Source: Ascaphus truei (Eukaryota > Chordata > Amphibia > Anura > Ascaphidae). Taken from it: a stretch of DNA of 64,000 nt. The position numbers were made by a program, and so were the translations under genes. The stretch lies in assembly GCA_036426205.1 (NCBI GenBank), contig WSYH01002443.1, positions 1-64,000 of the forward strand. The letters run 5' to 3'. Below are positions 22,555-34,250 of the stretch, one piece after another. The number at the start of each line of letters is the position of its first letter. Position 1 is the stretch's first letter. The notes under the pieces are model-generated. The model had not been told where the DNA came from. It did no database searches and saw only the letters and a list, made by a program, of their open reading frames with translations.

Positions 22555-23155
22555 TGTAACAGGGGACTTATCCCTGTTCACAAATGTGCCTCTAATCCAG
22601 CAGTGTGGTGGTTAACTGCTGGTAGGCAATTAACTAATACCACCTGCCTGATTAGATGGCTTAGAAAAAGCCTGTCTTTTGAGACAGGAAATGAGACTCC
22701 TTAGCTCACGTGTGAGCTGAACTTTGGAGACAGAGCAGAGGTTCTTGAGTCTCCCGGGAGAGACTGACCAAGAGAACACAGATCTCTGGAGCTGACAAAT
22801 AAGACTTCTAAACCTGGATGCTGACATTTTCTGTGCACACACGGGTGCGGTTCCAGGAGAGCAGAGAAGCTTCCCCTACAGCAGCCAGCTAACAGATAAG
22901 ACTTTTATTAACAAGACTTTTTATATCTGTTCATTTCATGCTATATGTTTGGGGCTGGGAGACATGCTTATCTAAGGGAGTTGTGAATTGCATAGTATAT
23001 CACTAGAACTACTCCCAAGTGAATAGAAGCTTTGTTCCCCCCCCCCCCGTGTTTGGATGGTTTCCTGATGTTAAGGAAAAGGCACAATAAAGCCTTGTTA
23101 TAATTTCACCTTACAAAAGTCTCCAATTGTGTACCTCTGTGAGCGTCCGTCTACA
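22555..23155 (+). mobile_element. 5' LTR of an LTR retroelement
   Basis: The block begins TGTAACAGGGG and ends CCGTCTACA (TG...CA). It has a polyadenylation signal in GGCACAATAAAGCC about 70 bases before its end. Three bases after the end lies a primer-binding-site-like sequence. No 3' LTR is present because the element is cut at 26,117. The 5' border is chosen from the TG consensus and could be off by a few bases. Confidence 0.6.
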
Positions 23156-23157
23156 TA

Positions 23158-23175
23158 TGGTGTCCGAAGTGGGAC
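23158..23175 (+). promoter_or_regulatory. tRNA primer-binding-site-like sequence
   Basis: TGGTGTCCGAAGTGGGAC starts with TGG, the complement of a tRNA CCA end, and resembles the lysine-tRNA type of binding site. It lies two bases after the LTR end, where minus-strand DNA synthesis would start. Which tRNA is used cannot be decided without a comparison to tRNA 3' ends. Confidence 0.55.
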
Positions 23176-23971
23176 GAGAGGTCGTCTTTGAAGTTAGAAA
23201 GGACCGGAGATTTTTTTCTGTGAAATTTTTTTATGCTTTTTGCCTACAAACAGTCCGAGCAACTTAAAAAAAAAAAAAAAACTCTTATGCAGCAGAGACC
23301 AGAGTTAAAGTGATTCACACCACTGCACTGAAACCTCCAAAACCACAGATGGACTCTTTTCCCCCAATACCAAGAGTAGAGAGCCTGCTGAAGAAGCAAA
23401 ACCTTATTTGCCTATCACAAAGTGTAATATGGTCATTGAAATAGGGGTTTTGCCTTCCAGCCATAGTCAGGGTTCAAGAAGTGAGTCAGCCCTTAAAAAG
23501 GGATAGGTGTTTGTTGTTTTCAAAAGTTTCGCTGAAGCAGTGAATACAGATGGTGACCCACAAGTGGTACTGATTTTGCAAATAAAGGTTGTCACACCGC
23601 ATAGGACTACCAGCTGTGAATGGAGTATATGCAGAAAAATTTGAAAATTGATGTGACTGTGCTGAAGCAGGGGAATTTTTTAGAAAACAAATGCTGAGTG
23701 TAAAATTGCCCTACAGGGAAAAAAGGGATTGCTGAACTGTGTAAAAGGTATTTCCAAAGCCAATTGCTGAGTGTTGAGTCACCCTGCCGGGAGTGAAAGA
23801 AATATTCCACTGCAAAGAATGTTTTTTTTTCTGCAAGTAAAAAAAAGTCTGCCTATATATCTTGGGAGCAAATCAGACACCACAGGGTGAAGTGTGAATG
23901 CCATAATACCCAAATATGAGACTGAAAATTACTGAACTCAAGCAGAAAACCAAATTCTGTTGCTGAAGCGG

Positions 23972-24115
23972 AGGTATTACCTAGCAAGTAAATGGTGTAA
24001 AGCAAACAGAAGTTTTTACCTAGCAACTACACATTCAGCATACCTAATGAGAGATTATTCCTAGCAAGTAAATGGTGTAAAGCAAATAGACGTTTTACCT
24101 AGCAACCGCACAGCA
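23972..24115 (+). repeat. About 89-bp tandem duplication in the leader
   Basis: CCTAGCAAGTAAATGGTGTA occurs at about 23,972 and again at about 24,061, each followed by AAGCAAA and a TTTTACCTAGCAAC phrase. The rest of the leader (23,180-23,970) also has loosely recurring GCTGAAGC and GCTGAGTGT phrases but no open frame of note. Confidence 0.65.
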
Positions 24116-24124
24116 CTGCTGATA

Positions 24125-26116
24125 TTGTGGAACTTACCCAAGAAAGAAAAGTCTACAGAGATGCCTGTGAGAGCTACGACCTCTACAAGCAAAATATGCC
24201 CACCTGTAGGACTACCACAATTGGGGGTTCTAGCAAATACAGTAGCAACAGCTGCAATAGCGCCTCCTGAGGTCAGGAAGAAAATTACACCTGATAGCCT
24301 AAAAATGGAGGACAAGATGCAGCGTTCCTGTAATGAACCCTACCCCACGGAAGCGTGGCCCTTCCAGTCCAATAAAGAGGAAGACATCTCTTATGGGGAA
24401 CCCGAACCGAGTCACATCCACAAAATACCCCTAGAATGGTGGGGGTGCCTGAACTCGGCACGAACAGAAAAGACCGCTCTCTATGATGACGAATATGGTC
24501 GACAAGAGAAAGAGCGGGAGCAGCAGATCACCCAATATTTCTGTCAGCTAAAGCAACTGCAAGAAAAGCCTGGCGTATATAATAAAGCTGCTAAAGTATC
24601 AAATAAAGAAGGAGACCCCAGTATTCCGGATGGAACGGAGTCATCCAAAACAAAAAAGCAGAAAAAGAAAAGCGGTTCTTCACTTACCGTGGAAGGAACA
24701 GACACATCCGCAGATCCTGTGGAGGAAAAGGGGGACCGAGTTGCCCTGCAGCCTAGAGAAAATGGAGAATTCGTCCCGCGGTTAACCGAATATCCAGAGG
24801 GCCCAAGGCAGAAGTCATATACCCCAAAGAAGTGTCTGTCCGGTGCCAACAGTGAGGAACCCTCAACCAACCATCCCAGGGAAGTGGAGCCAGAACCAGT
24901 GAGTGACGATCCCTTGACTAGCCCTGAAGATGCCCTGAAAAATGCCAGGCATGACTGTGATATGCTCCGTGAACAATTGAAACAAAAGGAAGATGGTTAC
25001 ACAGAGCTACAGAAAAATAACGTGAGGCTACAAAAAGATGTGCTCACAATTTACTCTTTAGCCAGGACAGAATTGGACGATCTCAAGACTGAGCTACATA
25101 CTGCAAATGCTACTATTTCCGCCATGGATGAAAAGCAGAGCCAATCTGATAAAATGGTGGCTACGCTAAAGCAGAAGTATGAGGAGGCACTGAAGCAGAT
25201 GACAGTCTTCCAGCAAGAGGTTCACACTCTTCGCATAGAGCTGAATGCCTCACAACAGGAGGTCAACAGTGTCCGGATAGAGGTGGACGTATCTCAGAAA
25301 GAGGTTTAGACACTCCGCAGAGCACTGGATGCCTCACATCATGAGACCAACAGCTGCCACACAGACCTGGATGTTTCCAGAAAGGAACTACACAGTCTCA
25401 CTGAGGAGCTGGACATTTCAAGGAAAACTATCCTACATCTTAATACAGATCTCCAAGTCTCTCAGAAGGAGCTTCAGACCCTCAACCTAGAGAAGGAAGT
25501 CTCACGCCAGGAGACTGCCATTCTCAAAGCCGATGTGCGTAAATGGAAGGAGGACTGCAAAGAAGCCCTGAATAATACAGAGACTGAAAAAGGAGAAAAT
25601 TCAAGATTAAAAAGAGAAAACTTAAAACTGAAAGAAGAACATTTTCAGTTGACAGACGAAGTCAAGGAAAAGTTTGAAGCAGAGCACCGACTGCCGAACC
25701 AACTGCAAGGTCTGCGTACACACCTCCAGTATGCTGAGGAGAAGCAGCAAACGCTGCAGGAAGAAAAGCTGCAGGCTGCTAAAGAAGTACAAGCGCTGCA
25801 GGAACGTCTGAATACCCAGTACGTCCCCACAGAGCAGTATGAGGAGCTAAAGGCCATGCTGCATGTCTTCAGAGCATCATTGGAGGCGGAGCTTCGATAC
25901 CAGGTGACTCTGTATGAGAGGGAGCGTGAGAAGGCTCAGAAACTGGAGCAAGAGCTGGGGAGACAGAGAGACTGTTCCATTCCCTTGAGTCAGTACACCA
26001 AGGAGAAAACAGACGCAGCGGCAACCTTAACGACAAAAATTACAGAGCTCCAGAATATGAAGGAGACACTGATACAGACTCAGAGAAAGCAAAGTGCACA
26101 GATAAATTCCCTGAGC
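24125..26116 (+). pseudogene. Long coiled-coil protein frame of the LTR element, one stop, truncated
   Basis: One frame runs about 664 codons from ATG 24,125 to 26,116, broken only by TAG at 25,307. Residues 1-270 are polar with a lysine-rich stretch (KTKKQKKKSG). From about 275 on it is a strong coiled coil (LREQLKQKEDGYTELQ type). Residues about 365-475 are 14-residue repeats, each with a pattern like E-V-x-x-L-x-x-E-L-D-x-S-Q-x. The last part (QYVPTEQYEELKAML) recalls long coiled-coil cytoskeletal proteins such as UACA or ankycorbin, but this is a weak memory-based impression. Its place after an LTR and primer site suggests Gag or a captured host sequence. At 26,117 it joins a different repeat and is lost. 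Confidence 0.55.
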
Positions 26117-26640
26117 ATGTGTCACCCGTGGAACCACCAGCCTGGTACCCGTGAGATACCCGAGGAAACCCGCAGGTGGACTCCAGAGGTCCCACGCAGA
26201 ACCACGGAACAAACCCTGAATGTAAAAAAAATAAATCTGGCCTATACATTCAATACATACACCCCCCCCCCCACCAACACCTACAGTATAATAATGTGCA
26301 AAATAACTATTATCCAGATAGGGATAATAGATTATTTGCCCATTATTAAAGACATTAACTAGCATATTCAAATAAATAAAGTACTACTGACCTCATTATT
26401 AAGAAGTCTCCGTCGCCAACAACATCCTTGTCTTGCCCACAAAATACATAGCCAAAACAAAGCCAATACATTGTAATTGCATTCAGATATCAATTAAACC
26501 CTTAAACAACTTATCGGATAATAACAGCAAAGGTAATTAAGGGGTTAAGCCACACTGGCCCGATACCCACCCTTCACCCATGAATTTGTACAGTGGCTTC
26601 ATCATGCAAATATATATATATATATATATATATCCCAATA
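26117..26640 (-). repeat. Left arm of a 7-kb-spaced inverted repeat
   Basis: The reverse complement of this segment matches 32,618-33,121 almost base for base. It includes GGTTTGTTCCGTGGTTCTGC, the AATGGGCAAATAATCTA block, an exon-like CAAGGATGTTGCTGGCGACG, and the CAGTGGCTTCATCATGCAAA edge beside a (TA)n tract. It is a fragment of the composite element family, and its breakpoint cuts the coiled-coil frame at 26,116/26,117. Confidence 0.85.
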
Positions 26641-27130
26641 CATATAAAAAATACCACAACCCATATAAAAATACCCCCAAACCCCCAAATACATATAAAA
26701 TACCACCAAGCCCCCAAATACATATAAAAATACTAATGAAATAAAAGCTTTATTTGTAGGAGCTCCTCTGTCCGTGGACCCTGTAAATTAATTAATTGTT
26801 TTGTTGGCTAGTGGTTTTATTTGTTTAATAGTTTGCTTGGATAGTTGTTTATTTAATTGTATTGTTTTGGAATAACATAATTATAATAATGTAGCTATTT
26901 TGGTGACAGATAATTATTTGTGGTGTGTACTATTAGGCTATTTAGTTCTTTTATTTTTGGTGTGTTTAGGTGCTTCTGTATTTATGTGATTATTAACATT
27001 CATTAGGCTCCATCGTAATTGCTCAACATTGGATATCTTTAATGCTCAGACATTGGATATGTCCAATTGATTTAGAGCAAGAGGTTATAGTGAATCAGCA
27101 ATTAAACGGGGTCGTAATAACAGCTATAAA
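26641..27130. other. No gene; short tandem phrases
   Basis: Contains several AAATACATATAAAAATACC-type repeats (26,635-26,735), then AT-rich sequence up to the Penelope remnant. Confidence 0.5.
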
Positions 27131-27868
27131 TTGGAGACACAGCTATTGCTGCAACCCAAACCCAAAGCAATACCTACTAACACGATTCGGTTCATTGGAA
27201 CCTATAATAACAAATGGAATAGTCTTAAAGGTATTCTCCAAAAACATTGGGGTATCCTCCTGGCAGATCAGGATCTCCGTACTGTCCTGGGTGATAGGGT
27301 CAATCTTACGAGTAGAAGGGCACCCAATTTGAAAAATATGCTAGTGAGGAGTCACTTTACCACTCAATCGGTATCCACGTTTCTTAATCAAGCCAATCTT
27401 AAGGGTTACTTTAAGTGTGGGCACTGCTCTGCCTGTAGATATATGAGGCAGACCAGTGTTTTTCATAACTCGAAGGGAACCCGAGAATTTAAAATCTTTC
27501 ATTTTCTCAATTGCAAGTCTAGGAATGTTATTTACCATCTTAGTTGTCCCTGTAGATTGATCTACATTGGGATGACCACCAGGGAATTTCGAGTTAGGGT
27601 TCTTGAGCATACACGGAATATTAAAAATGCAACTAAAGATCTGGCATCTTTTTAAAAAATCACAAGTGTGGCAAGACACTTCCGTGATATGCACAGCTCT
27701 GACCCCTCTCCCCTGGTGGCATTTGCCATCGATAAGATTAATTTAGGCATTAGAGGTGGCAATATAGAACAAGTCCTCCTTAGGAAAGAGTGTAGATGGA
27801 TAGTACAGCTGGGAACTATGATCCCAGCTGGACTTAATGACGATCTTAGTTTTGCAATGTTTCTCTGA
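27131..27868 (+). pseudogene. Penelope-like element C-terminus with GIY-YIG endonuclease
   Basis: Two frames, 27,131-27,655 and 27,668-27,868, form the C-terminal third of a Penelope-like retroelement protein. Visible parts are LKGILQKHWGILLADQDL, a Cys-pair linker (FKCGHCSAC), and the endonuclease signature IYHLSCPCRLIYIGMTTREF followed by RVRVLEH. They align part for part with the better copy at 56,600-57,784, which at the same places has KTLNKHWDILRRDPTL, YYTCSNCIGCKH and CVYLLECPCGLQYVGRTGR. The reverse transcriptase core is missing, and a stop/frameshift near 27,655 breaks the frame. GIY-YIG nucleases nick target DNA in these elements. Dead copy. Confidence 0.8.
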
Positions 27869-28327
27869 TTTTGCTCATGCTTTCTTTTGATCATATCCTC
27901 TTAGTCTCTTATCTACCTTTTGTCTCTTACTGTATAGATTATACATCAGATCTGTATACCTGTCTCTCACTGTATAGATTATACATCAGATTTGTATATC
28001 TATTATAACCTCTTTTCTTCTGTTAATACTCAGTTTTACCTTACTGTCATATCTTTTATTCCTTTGCACTTTGTCTAGTATTTGTCTTTTTTTATTTCAC
28101 CTTTATATTTTATATATACTTTTTTGTTATTTTATTTTGACCTACTATGTGACGTATACTCATGTGTGTCTCTTTAAATTGCAGTGCTCTCAAGTTCCTC
28201 TCGCATATCCTCCACAACAGGTGACGCGCCTATAATACAGCACTGCTGATTGGCTGTTGTTCGAGAGTTTGAATTTGGTGCGAAATCGGAGCCCTTTAAA
28301 GAGCGCTCATGGACTCATCAGACCTAC

Positions 28328-28367
28328 GCTCCCGGAAGAAGCCTCACGGCGAAACGGCCGTCGGAGC
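28328..28367 (+). ncRNA. Hammerhead-like ribozyme motif in the Penelope 3' region
   Basis: Stem I GCTCC (28,328-28,332) pairs perfectly with GGAGC (28,363-28,367). Between them are the core CGGAAGA (U4 changed to G), an extra A, stem II GCC/GGC with loop TCAC, GAA, stem III ACGGCCGT and C at the cleavage position 28,362. It lies about 460 bases after the Penelope stop codon, the same spacing as at 56,117-56,159. Minimal hammerheads in the flanking repeats of Penelope-like elements are established; the U4 change suggests lost activity. Confidence 0.6.
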
Positions 28368-29164
28368 TGCGTCATACCTCCACATCCCCCTGACCCGTGT
28401 ATGCTCTGTACAGTGTGATGCCTGTGTTTACCTCAACTACACATCCAGACTGATGCTGGGGCGCTCCACGCTTGCTGCTGGTTATTACTCTGTGGGACTG
28501 GAACACTGGGGGTCTGTATTCACTGCACATTGTGCTCTATTTGGACCTCCCTATCTCACCTACTACATGCTCGCAGAGTTCTATTAGCATCAGGACTCAT
28601 CTCTACACTTCAGCATTCTCAGGGTCTTTTTTTATGATACAGTACCTCTGTGGCTTTGTTTATGTTATTCACCATCATTATCCTAGCTACTCAGGTTTTT
28701 GCTGTTTATCTTTCAATTTTCCCCATGTTAGTATCTATTTTTGCCTGGCATCTCATGTGTTATATTATGCAGCATTTAGTTATTTTCTCTAGTTGCTTTG
28801 CATGCAGGTTTTTGGCTTATAGTGTTATATTTTGATTTATCATCCTATTATTAACTATTGTGTCATCTGGTTGTTCCATTTATTTTTCTGAGTCCCTACC
28901 TACCCTATGATCGGCCGATCGTCACCACATCTCATGGGGAATTTTCTTTTCCCCTAGTTTTGTTCTGTTCCATTGGAACTCTTAATATATGGTTCTTCCA
29001 TGTTTGGGGTTTTTTTGTTTGATATTATAAGTTTCATTTTTACAACAGTCATTTAATATGTGGTATGTGTTTTGGTATGTTTTAATTATTTTATTTTTGC
29101 ATTACTAATAACATCCATTTTTCTATTTTCACTATATATTTTCTGAGTGCTCCATTTTTGACCC

Positions 29165-29257
29165 TCTTTTATTTTATTTATTTATAAAATATTTTACCAG
29201 GAAGTAATACATTGAGAGTTACCTCTCGTTTTCAAGTATGTCCTGTGTTTAAATTGA
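29165..29257 (-). mobile_element. L2-type LINE 3' tail, antisense
   Basis: Reverse complement of the 3' end of the L2 element at 52,195-52,260: it shares ACTTGAAAACGAGAGGTAAC, CAATGTATTACTTCCTGGTA and the AAATAAAT tail. It is a very short 5'-truncated insertion of the same family. Confidence 0.85.
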
Positions 29258-29362
29258 TATAGATCTGGCTTCCTTTTTGCACTGATGTCTCTTTCTTAAT
29301 ATAAGTGTGTATTTTCTAATATAAGAGTGTATTTGTTTTTAATATAAGTGTATATCTGTTTA

Positions 29363-29474
<112 letters not shown>

Positions 29475-29920
29475 CACATTTTAGTTTTTAAATTTACTGT
29501 GTTTTCAATTTTAGAAACCGTTATATATTTAATGAGTGTCTGTTTTACTCCATGAGGGGATTCTTAAATTCATTTTTATGCACTGATTGTTTTTCTTGCT
29601 TCTATTCAGATTCTTCGGCTCTATATTCTGGGATTTGCATAAATTATATCATGATTTTCATTGTGTAATTTACTAATGTATTTTTATTATATAAACTAAT
29701 CATGTATATTATTTTAGTATAAATATTCCTTTTTAGAGCTTGTTGTATTTAGGTGTTTCCATAATATTCTTATTGTCTCTGTATTAATTGATTATGTACA
29801 GTATGCTGCTAATTGTAATGATATGCAAATTGAGCCTATTAGACTTGGTGAGTGCCGTGATGTCTTTTTTCCCCCTCCCAGTATGGGGACTATTTAACCT
29901 AGACTCATTGCGCCATATCC

Positions 29921-29969
29921 TTACACCCCTGAAGAAGTTCGGTCATTCAGATGAAACGCGTAGGTGTGA
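29921..29969 (+). ncRNA. Hammerhead-like motif with consensus CTGAAGA core
   Basis: Stem I TTACACC (29,921-29,927) pairs with GGTGTGA (29,963-29,969), seven pairs including one wobble. The core CTGAAGA fits CUGANGA with one extra C before it. GAA, stem III ACGCGT and A at the cleavage position follow. Stem II is poorly paired, so activity is uncertain. No Penelope ORF lies directly upstream. Confidence 0.5.
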
Positions 29970-30943
29970 CGGTTCAGGGGATTCCTTCCCCTGCTTGTAT
30001 CCTTGATATCACTCTCTCTGTCCCTTCCCCTGCCAGCCTCCCTTCTTTTACCCACTCCTGTCCCTTTCCGGCAGCCTATGACGCTGTTCCTTTACCTCGG
30101 CGCGTGCCCCGCAAGACTCGCGCACCCGCGCGGTCCCCAAACCCCTGCTGCGACGTTACCGACTCTCAGGCCCCCTCGGTATCTGCTCCCATTCCCTTAC
30201 CTCCGGTGTCGGTTCCCTCCGTTCCTCCATTCCCCTCCGCAGGTGTTTTCGTGGCGCGGCGGTCCGCGCGCCTCATGACGCAGCCTGTGCGTGCGCACTC
30301 TCAGATTACAGAGGGCACGTGCACACGTTCCTCTTCTAGGGGTTTTCAGTCTCCTTACTCCTCCTCCCATGCCCTGCAGGCGATCTCACTGACTGGTTCC
30401 CCTGTCTCCTCCTCTTCTCCTCCTCACCTATCCCTGCTGTCTCCCACTTCACCCTCTGCTCCTCCTCTCTCTCCTATTGGTGTTCCCTCCTTTATAATCC
30501 CTGTCTGTCCTCTCTATCATCGCTCTGCATAGTTCCTGTTATCCCTGTGTGTGCAGTCCTATGCTTTGCTCTATCTGTGTTCCAGCCTGTTCCTGCTTAT
30601 CTCTGGATTTCCCTGGTTTGACCCCTGCTCGTCCTGGACTACTCTGCTCTCTTTTGCCCTTGAACCCTGCTTACGAACTCTACCTTGCTGACCTCTGTAA
30701 CCCCTGGACTTGGCTTACGAACTTGACTACTCTGCTTTCTGGATCCCTGGACTCTGGCGCACCACTATTCTCACGCTATACCACCAAGGCATTGCAAGTA
30801 TTACTAACTATCTTCCAACAGGCCCAGCAACGCCATACCACACTCCGGGCTCGCCCTCACCTCTGTGGGTGTGTGGTAATACCGTTCCCACCTCAGTATT
30901 GGGGTCTTGCCAGGTCTGCGGGCATACAGGCGTGACAGTAGGA
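29967..30943 (+). repeat. GC/CT-rich dispersed element (possible LTR), copy 2 of the GACTACTCTGC family
   Basis: It begins TGTGACGGTTCAGGGG and ends GGCGTGACA, a TG...CA-type pair. The second half is a degenerate repeat with GACTACTCTGC, CTTGGCTTACGAACTTGAC and CCCCTGCTCGTCCTGGAC, related to 7,540-7,800 and 45,240-45,810. The long frame at 29,951-30,532 is a Pro/Ser-rich by-product of base composition. Confidence 0.45.
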
Positions 30944-30949
30944 ATACCT

Positions 30950-31490
30950 TATGCGATTTGACCTGTGATGCAGTATAGACTCTCTGCTGTGCCATCAGCT
31001 GTTTTCTCTGCATCTCCCCGCTGAAACATCTCGCGCTGACACTGACACCAGCTACGGAGCCAGACGATCCTTCCCTTACCAGTAGAGGATTGGAAGAGCA
31101 GGTCCGTGTCATCAGACGCCGCCCGAGTGCGGAAGTGAGAGACGAGGAAAGCTGAGCAGAGCCAAGCAAAGCTGCGTCGCTACTGAACCCAGAGTGGTCA
31201 AACTGCCTTAATTTATTCTGGAGCATGTGAGTGAACTGGAGCTCCCTGCTCTAGTATTGTTTGTTAATTAAAACTGTGTTGCACTATATTTTTCATTTTT
31301 CCTTCCTACATATGCTGCCAACGTCGTTACTTGATTCCTTGTGATATTTTCCACCCGTGAGAGGAGTTCTTGTGCTTCGTGTCCTCCTCCAGATGTTACT
31401 TTGAGAGATTGAGAAATCTCTCACAAGAGCTGCATCTCCTCTTGGTGATATTTATTATTTTTCTATTTATTTTGAATATATATATTTTTA
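30950..31490. other. No gene
   Basis: No recognisable coding motif; the sequence leads into composite element copy D. Confidence 0.4.
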
Positions 31491-31538
31491 GGTTTGCGCT
31501 TACTTTCCTTGCACCCATTGGAGGACATAGCCCTGCAG

Positions 31539-31572
31539 TAGGCTGACGAGGACGCCCTTCATGATGGCAGGG
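31539..31572 (+). other. Exon-like module
   Basis: CCCTGCAG precedes and GTAAGTAG follows a short segment containing GAGGACGCCCTTCATGATGG. It is nearly identical to the segment at 36,018-36,050. Read as protein the shared part is acidic (EDALHDG). Confidence 0.4.
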
Positions 31573-32617
31573 GTAAGTAGAAAGGTTTATTTACTTTATT
31601 TATGCTGGCTAGCTAATGGTTTATTTTATAATGGGCAAATTAGCTATTATTCATATTTGGATAATAGTAATTTTGCACATTACTGTACTGTATGTATTGG
31701 GGGGATGTATTTATTTGAATATATGCGTATATTTTATTTTTTAAGGTACAGGATTGGTACCACAGGCCAGCGGGTACCCCTGGACACCCACAGGGACCAT
31801 CTGAGGACCCCCCATAATCCTAACTGATCTTACAATCACAATCATCAAATGCCAATCAAATACCTCTAATGTCAATCAACACATTGAATTTACATAGTAT
31901 ATATGATGCATCCAATCTATGCAGCATATACATTCTGCAAATGAATGTTAACAATAAAATTGAAACCAAAATACAAATACCTCCAAACAAGTAAACTATT
32001 TTATCCAATCCAGTAAACATAAATCAATTACCATTCATTAATGACATCCCTAAACAATTTACATTCCATCCCTAACAATTAAACAATTAACAATTTCAAG
32101 CCTTTAACATAACAATTTAGCATGTGAAAAAATATATGTACCAACAAGAATACAAAATACAAAACGAAGCCTAACCCTGACCTCAAGAACGCAATACAAT
32201 ATCAACAACTACATCTATCTAATTGTAAAATACTTTAAACACACAATAAAGCATAGCAGCATAGACAAATTATTTAAAAACACATCAAATCAAGCTTGTA
32301 AAATAACATATATGGGTATATATAGTTGTACTCAAAAACGCATTTTTTTCAGCTTTGTTTGTGAGTGTGCATTTTTATCCCTTACTCAATAAATTTATTG
32401 TTATACAATTTTACGCTATGAGTACGCCTGTTTTTTCTGTGTTTTTGTATATATATATATATATAGTTAAGTTATGGTGAGTAAAAAAAGTGATGCAAAA
32501 AACCCTCCACAGGAAAGCAAATATGCAAAGACATGAGAGATGAGCATACAGTTTATTTGCATTATATATTATATATATATAACTATATTATATATATATT
32601 ATATATTTATATATATT

Positions 32618-33121
32618 ATATATATATATATATTTGCATGATGAAGCCACTGTACAAATTCATGGGTGAAGGGTGGGTATCGTGTCAGTGTGGCTTAACC
32701 CCTTAATTACCTTTGCGGTTATTATCCGATAAGGTGTTTAAGGGGTTAATTGATATCTGAATGCAATTACAATGTATTGGCTTTGTTTTGGCTATGTATT
32801 TTGTGGTCAAGACAAGGATGTTGCTGGCGACGGAGACTTCTTATTGATGAGGTCAGTAGTAATTTATTTATTTGAATATGCTAGTTAATGTTTTTAATAA
32901 TGGGCAAATAATCTACTATCCCTATCTGGATAATAGTTATTTTGCACATTATTGTACTGTAGGTGTTGGGGGGGCGTATGTATTGACTGTATAGGCCAGG
33001 TTTATTTTTTTTACATTCAGGGTTTGTTCCGTGGTTCTGCGTGGGACCTCTGGAGACCACCTGCGGGTCTCCTCGGGTATCTCACGGGTACCAGGCTGGT
33101 GGTTCCATGGGTGACACATGC
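32618..33121 (+). repeat. Right arm of the 7-kb-spaced inverted repeat
   Basis: Near-identical reverse complement of 26,117-26,640. Here the element continues past the breakpoint into the tandem block at 33,118. Confidence 0.85.
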
Positions 33122-33282
33122 GGGGATGAAGCGGTGGCCTCACATCTGTGGGGGCACCGCAGACCCGTAGTCTGCGGGGATGAAGCTGTGTGGTCCCACT
33201 TCTGTGGGGGCACCGCCGACCCGTAGGTGCAGGGATGAATATGTGTGGTCCCACTTCTGTGGGGGCACCGCGGACCCGTAGT
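33118..33282 (+). repeat. About 54-bp minisatellite, three units
   Basis: Three consecutive units share GGGGATGAA, TCTGTGGGGGCACCG and GACCCGTAG. The units diverge by a few bases each. It lies at the 3' end of a GC-rich block that follows an acceptor-like TTTTACATTCAG at 33,009-33,020. Confidence 0.8.
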
Positions 33283-33358
33283 GAGCACCCGTGAGTTCCC
33301 CAGACCCCCGTTAGGGGACATTACATTGGATGTTTTCATTATTGTGTCTGTTTTGCAG

Positions 33359-33425
33359 CAGCGGAGGGGGCCATGGGCAGAATGAAGAGGAGGATGGCCT
33401 TCATCGTGGCAGCCGGACATGGGTG
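33359..33425 (+). other. Exon-like module
   Basis: A 67-nt segment follows GTGTCTGTTTTGCAG and is followed by donor GTGAGTAC. It contains GAAGAGGAGGATGGCCTTCA, related to the other acidic exon-like segments (EEEDGLH). Confidence 0.4.
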
Positions 33426-33611
33426 GTGAGTACTATATGTATTTAATGTATTTATTGTTGTTTATGTATTTTAAATACACAGGGGGTGTATGTTGTTTAT
33501 TGCAATGTTTATTGTGGGCAAATGTCCCCAATAAACATGCAATTCTGCCTTAACCCCTTCATTACCTTAGCGGCTATCCGCTATGTTAATGAAGCAGCAT
33601 TTATGTATTTT

Positions 33612-33899
33612 TAATACTATTGTGCGGGAGCAGGGGGCCCCCTGAGCTGAACTGCATTAATTTGTGGCTCAGAGACCCCCTGCTTCCCGAGTTACAGGCC
33701 CCAGTTTGGGGCATCGGTTACAGTGTCGCCGCCATATTTATAGCGGGCACGTCGCGAATGGGACGCTATAAAGATGGCGGTGACACTGCCACCCGATGAC
33801 ACATTCTGGGGCCTGTAACTCGGGAAGCAGGGGTTCACTGGTCCACAAATTGATGCGGTTCAGCTCGGGGGACCCACTGCTCACTGTACAGTATTATTA
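33612..33899. repeat. Long imperfect palindrome, copy 2
   Basis: Arms carry GAGACCCCCTGCTTCCCGAG and its complement. The centre near 33,750 has CGCCATATTTATAGCG against CGCTATAAAGATGGCG. Same family as 21,090, 33,984 and 61,331. Confidence 0.8.
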
Positions 33900-33983
33900 A
33901 ATAAATATTCATGCTGCTTCGCTACCGTAGCAGATACCCGCAAAGGTAAGGAACAAGTCTTTATTGATATGTGTGTTTTATTC

Positions 33984-34250
33984 ATAGTGTAGATGTGCAG
34001 AGGGTCTCCAGAGCTGAACCGCTTTTGTTTCAGGTCCAGGGACCCCCTGCTTCCCGAGATACAGACCCCTTAATGGGGTGCCGGTATCCCTCTGCTTTGT
34101 TTACATGCCGCGGTCACGTGATCGGGAACTTAAATGCAGAGGGATACCGGAACCTCATAAAGGGGCCTGTATCTCGGGAAGCAGGGGGTCCCCGGACCTG
34201 AAACCAATGTGCTTCAGCTCCGGAGACCCCCTGCACATGTACACTATCAG
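33984..34250. repeat. Long imperfect palindrome, copy 3
   Basis: Arms carry GGACCCCCTGCTTCCCGAGA and its complement, and both outer ends read TAGTGTA-type. The centre near 34,115 is GGTCACGTGATC. It lies only 85 bp after copy 2. Confidence 0.85.

Noticed and set aside
28309..28587. 92-residue frame after the Penelope remnant
   Set aside because: It overlaps the hammerhead-like fold, has no domain, and lies in the element's noncoding 3' region.
29951..30532. 193-residue Pro/Ser-rich frame
   Set aside because: It starts inside a hammerhead-like motif and runs through a CT-rich dispersed repeat. Composition explains it.
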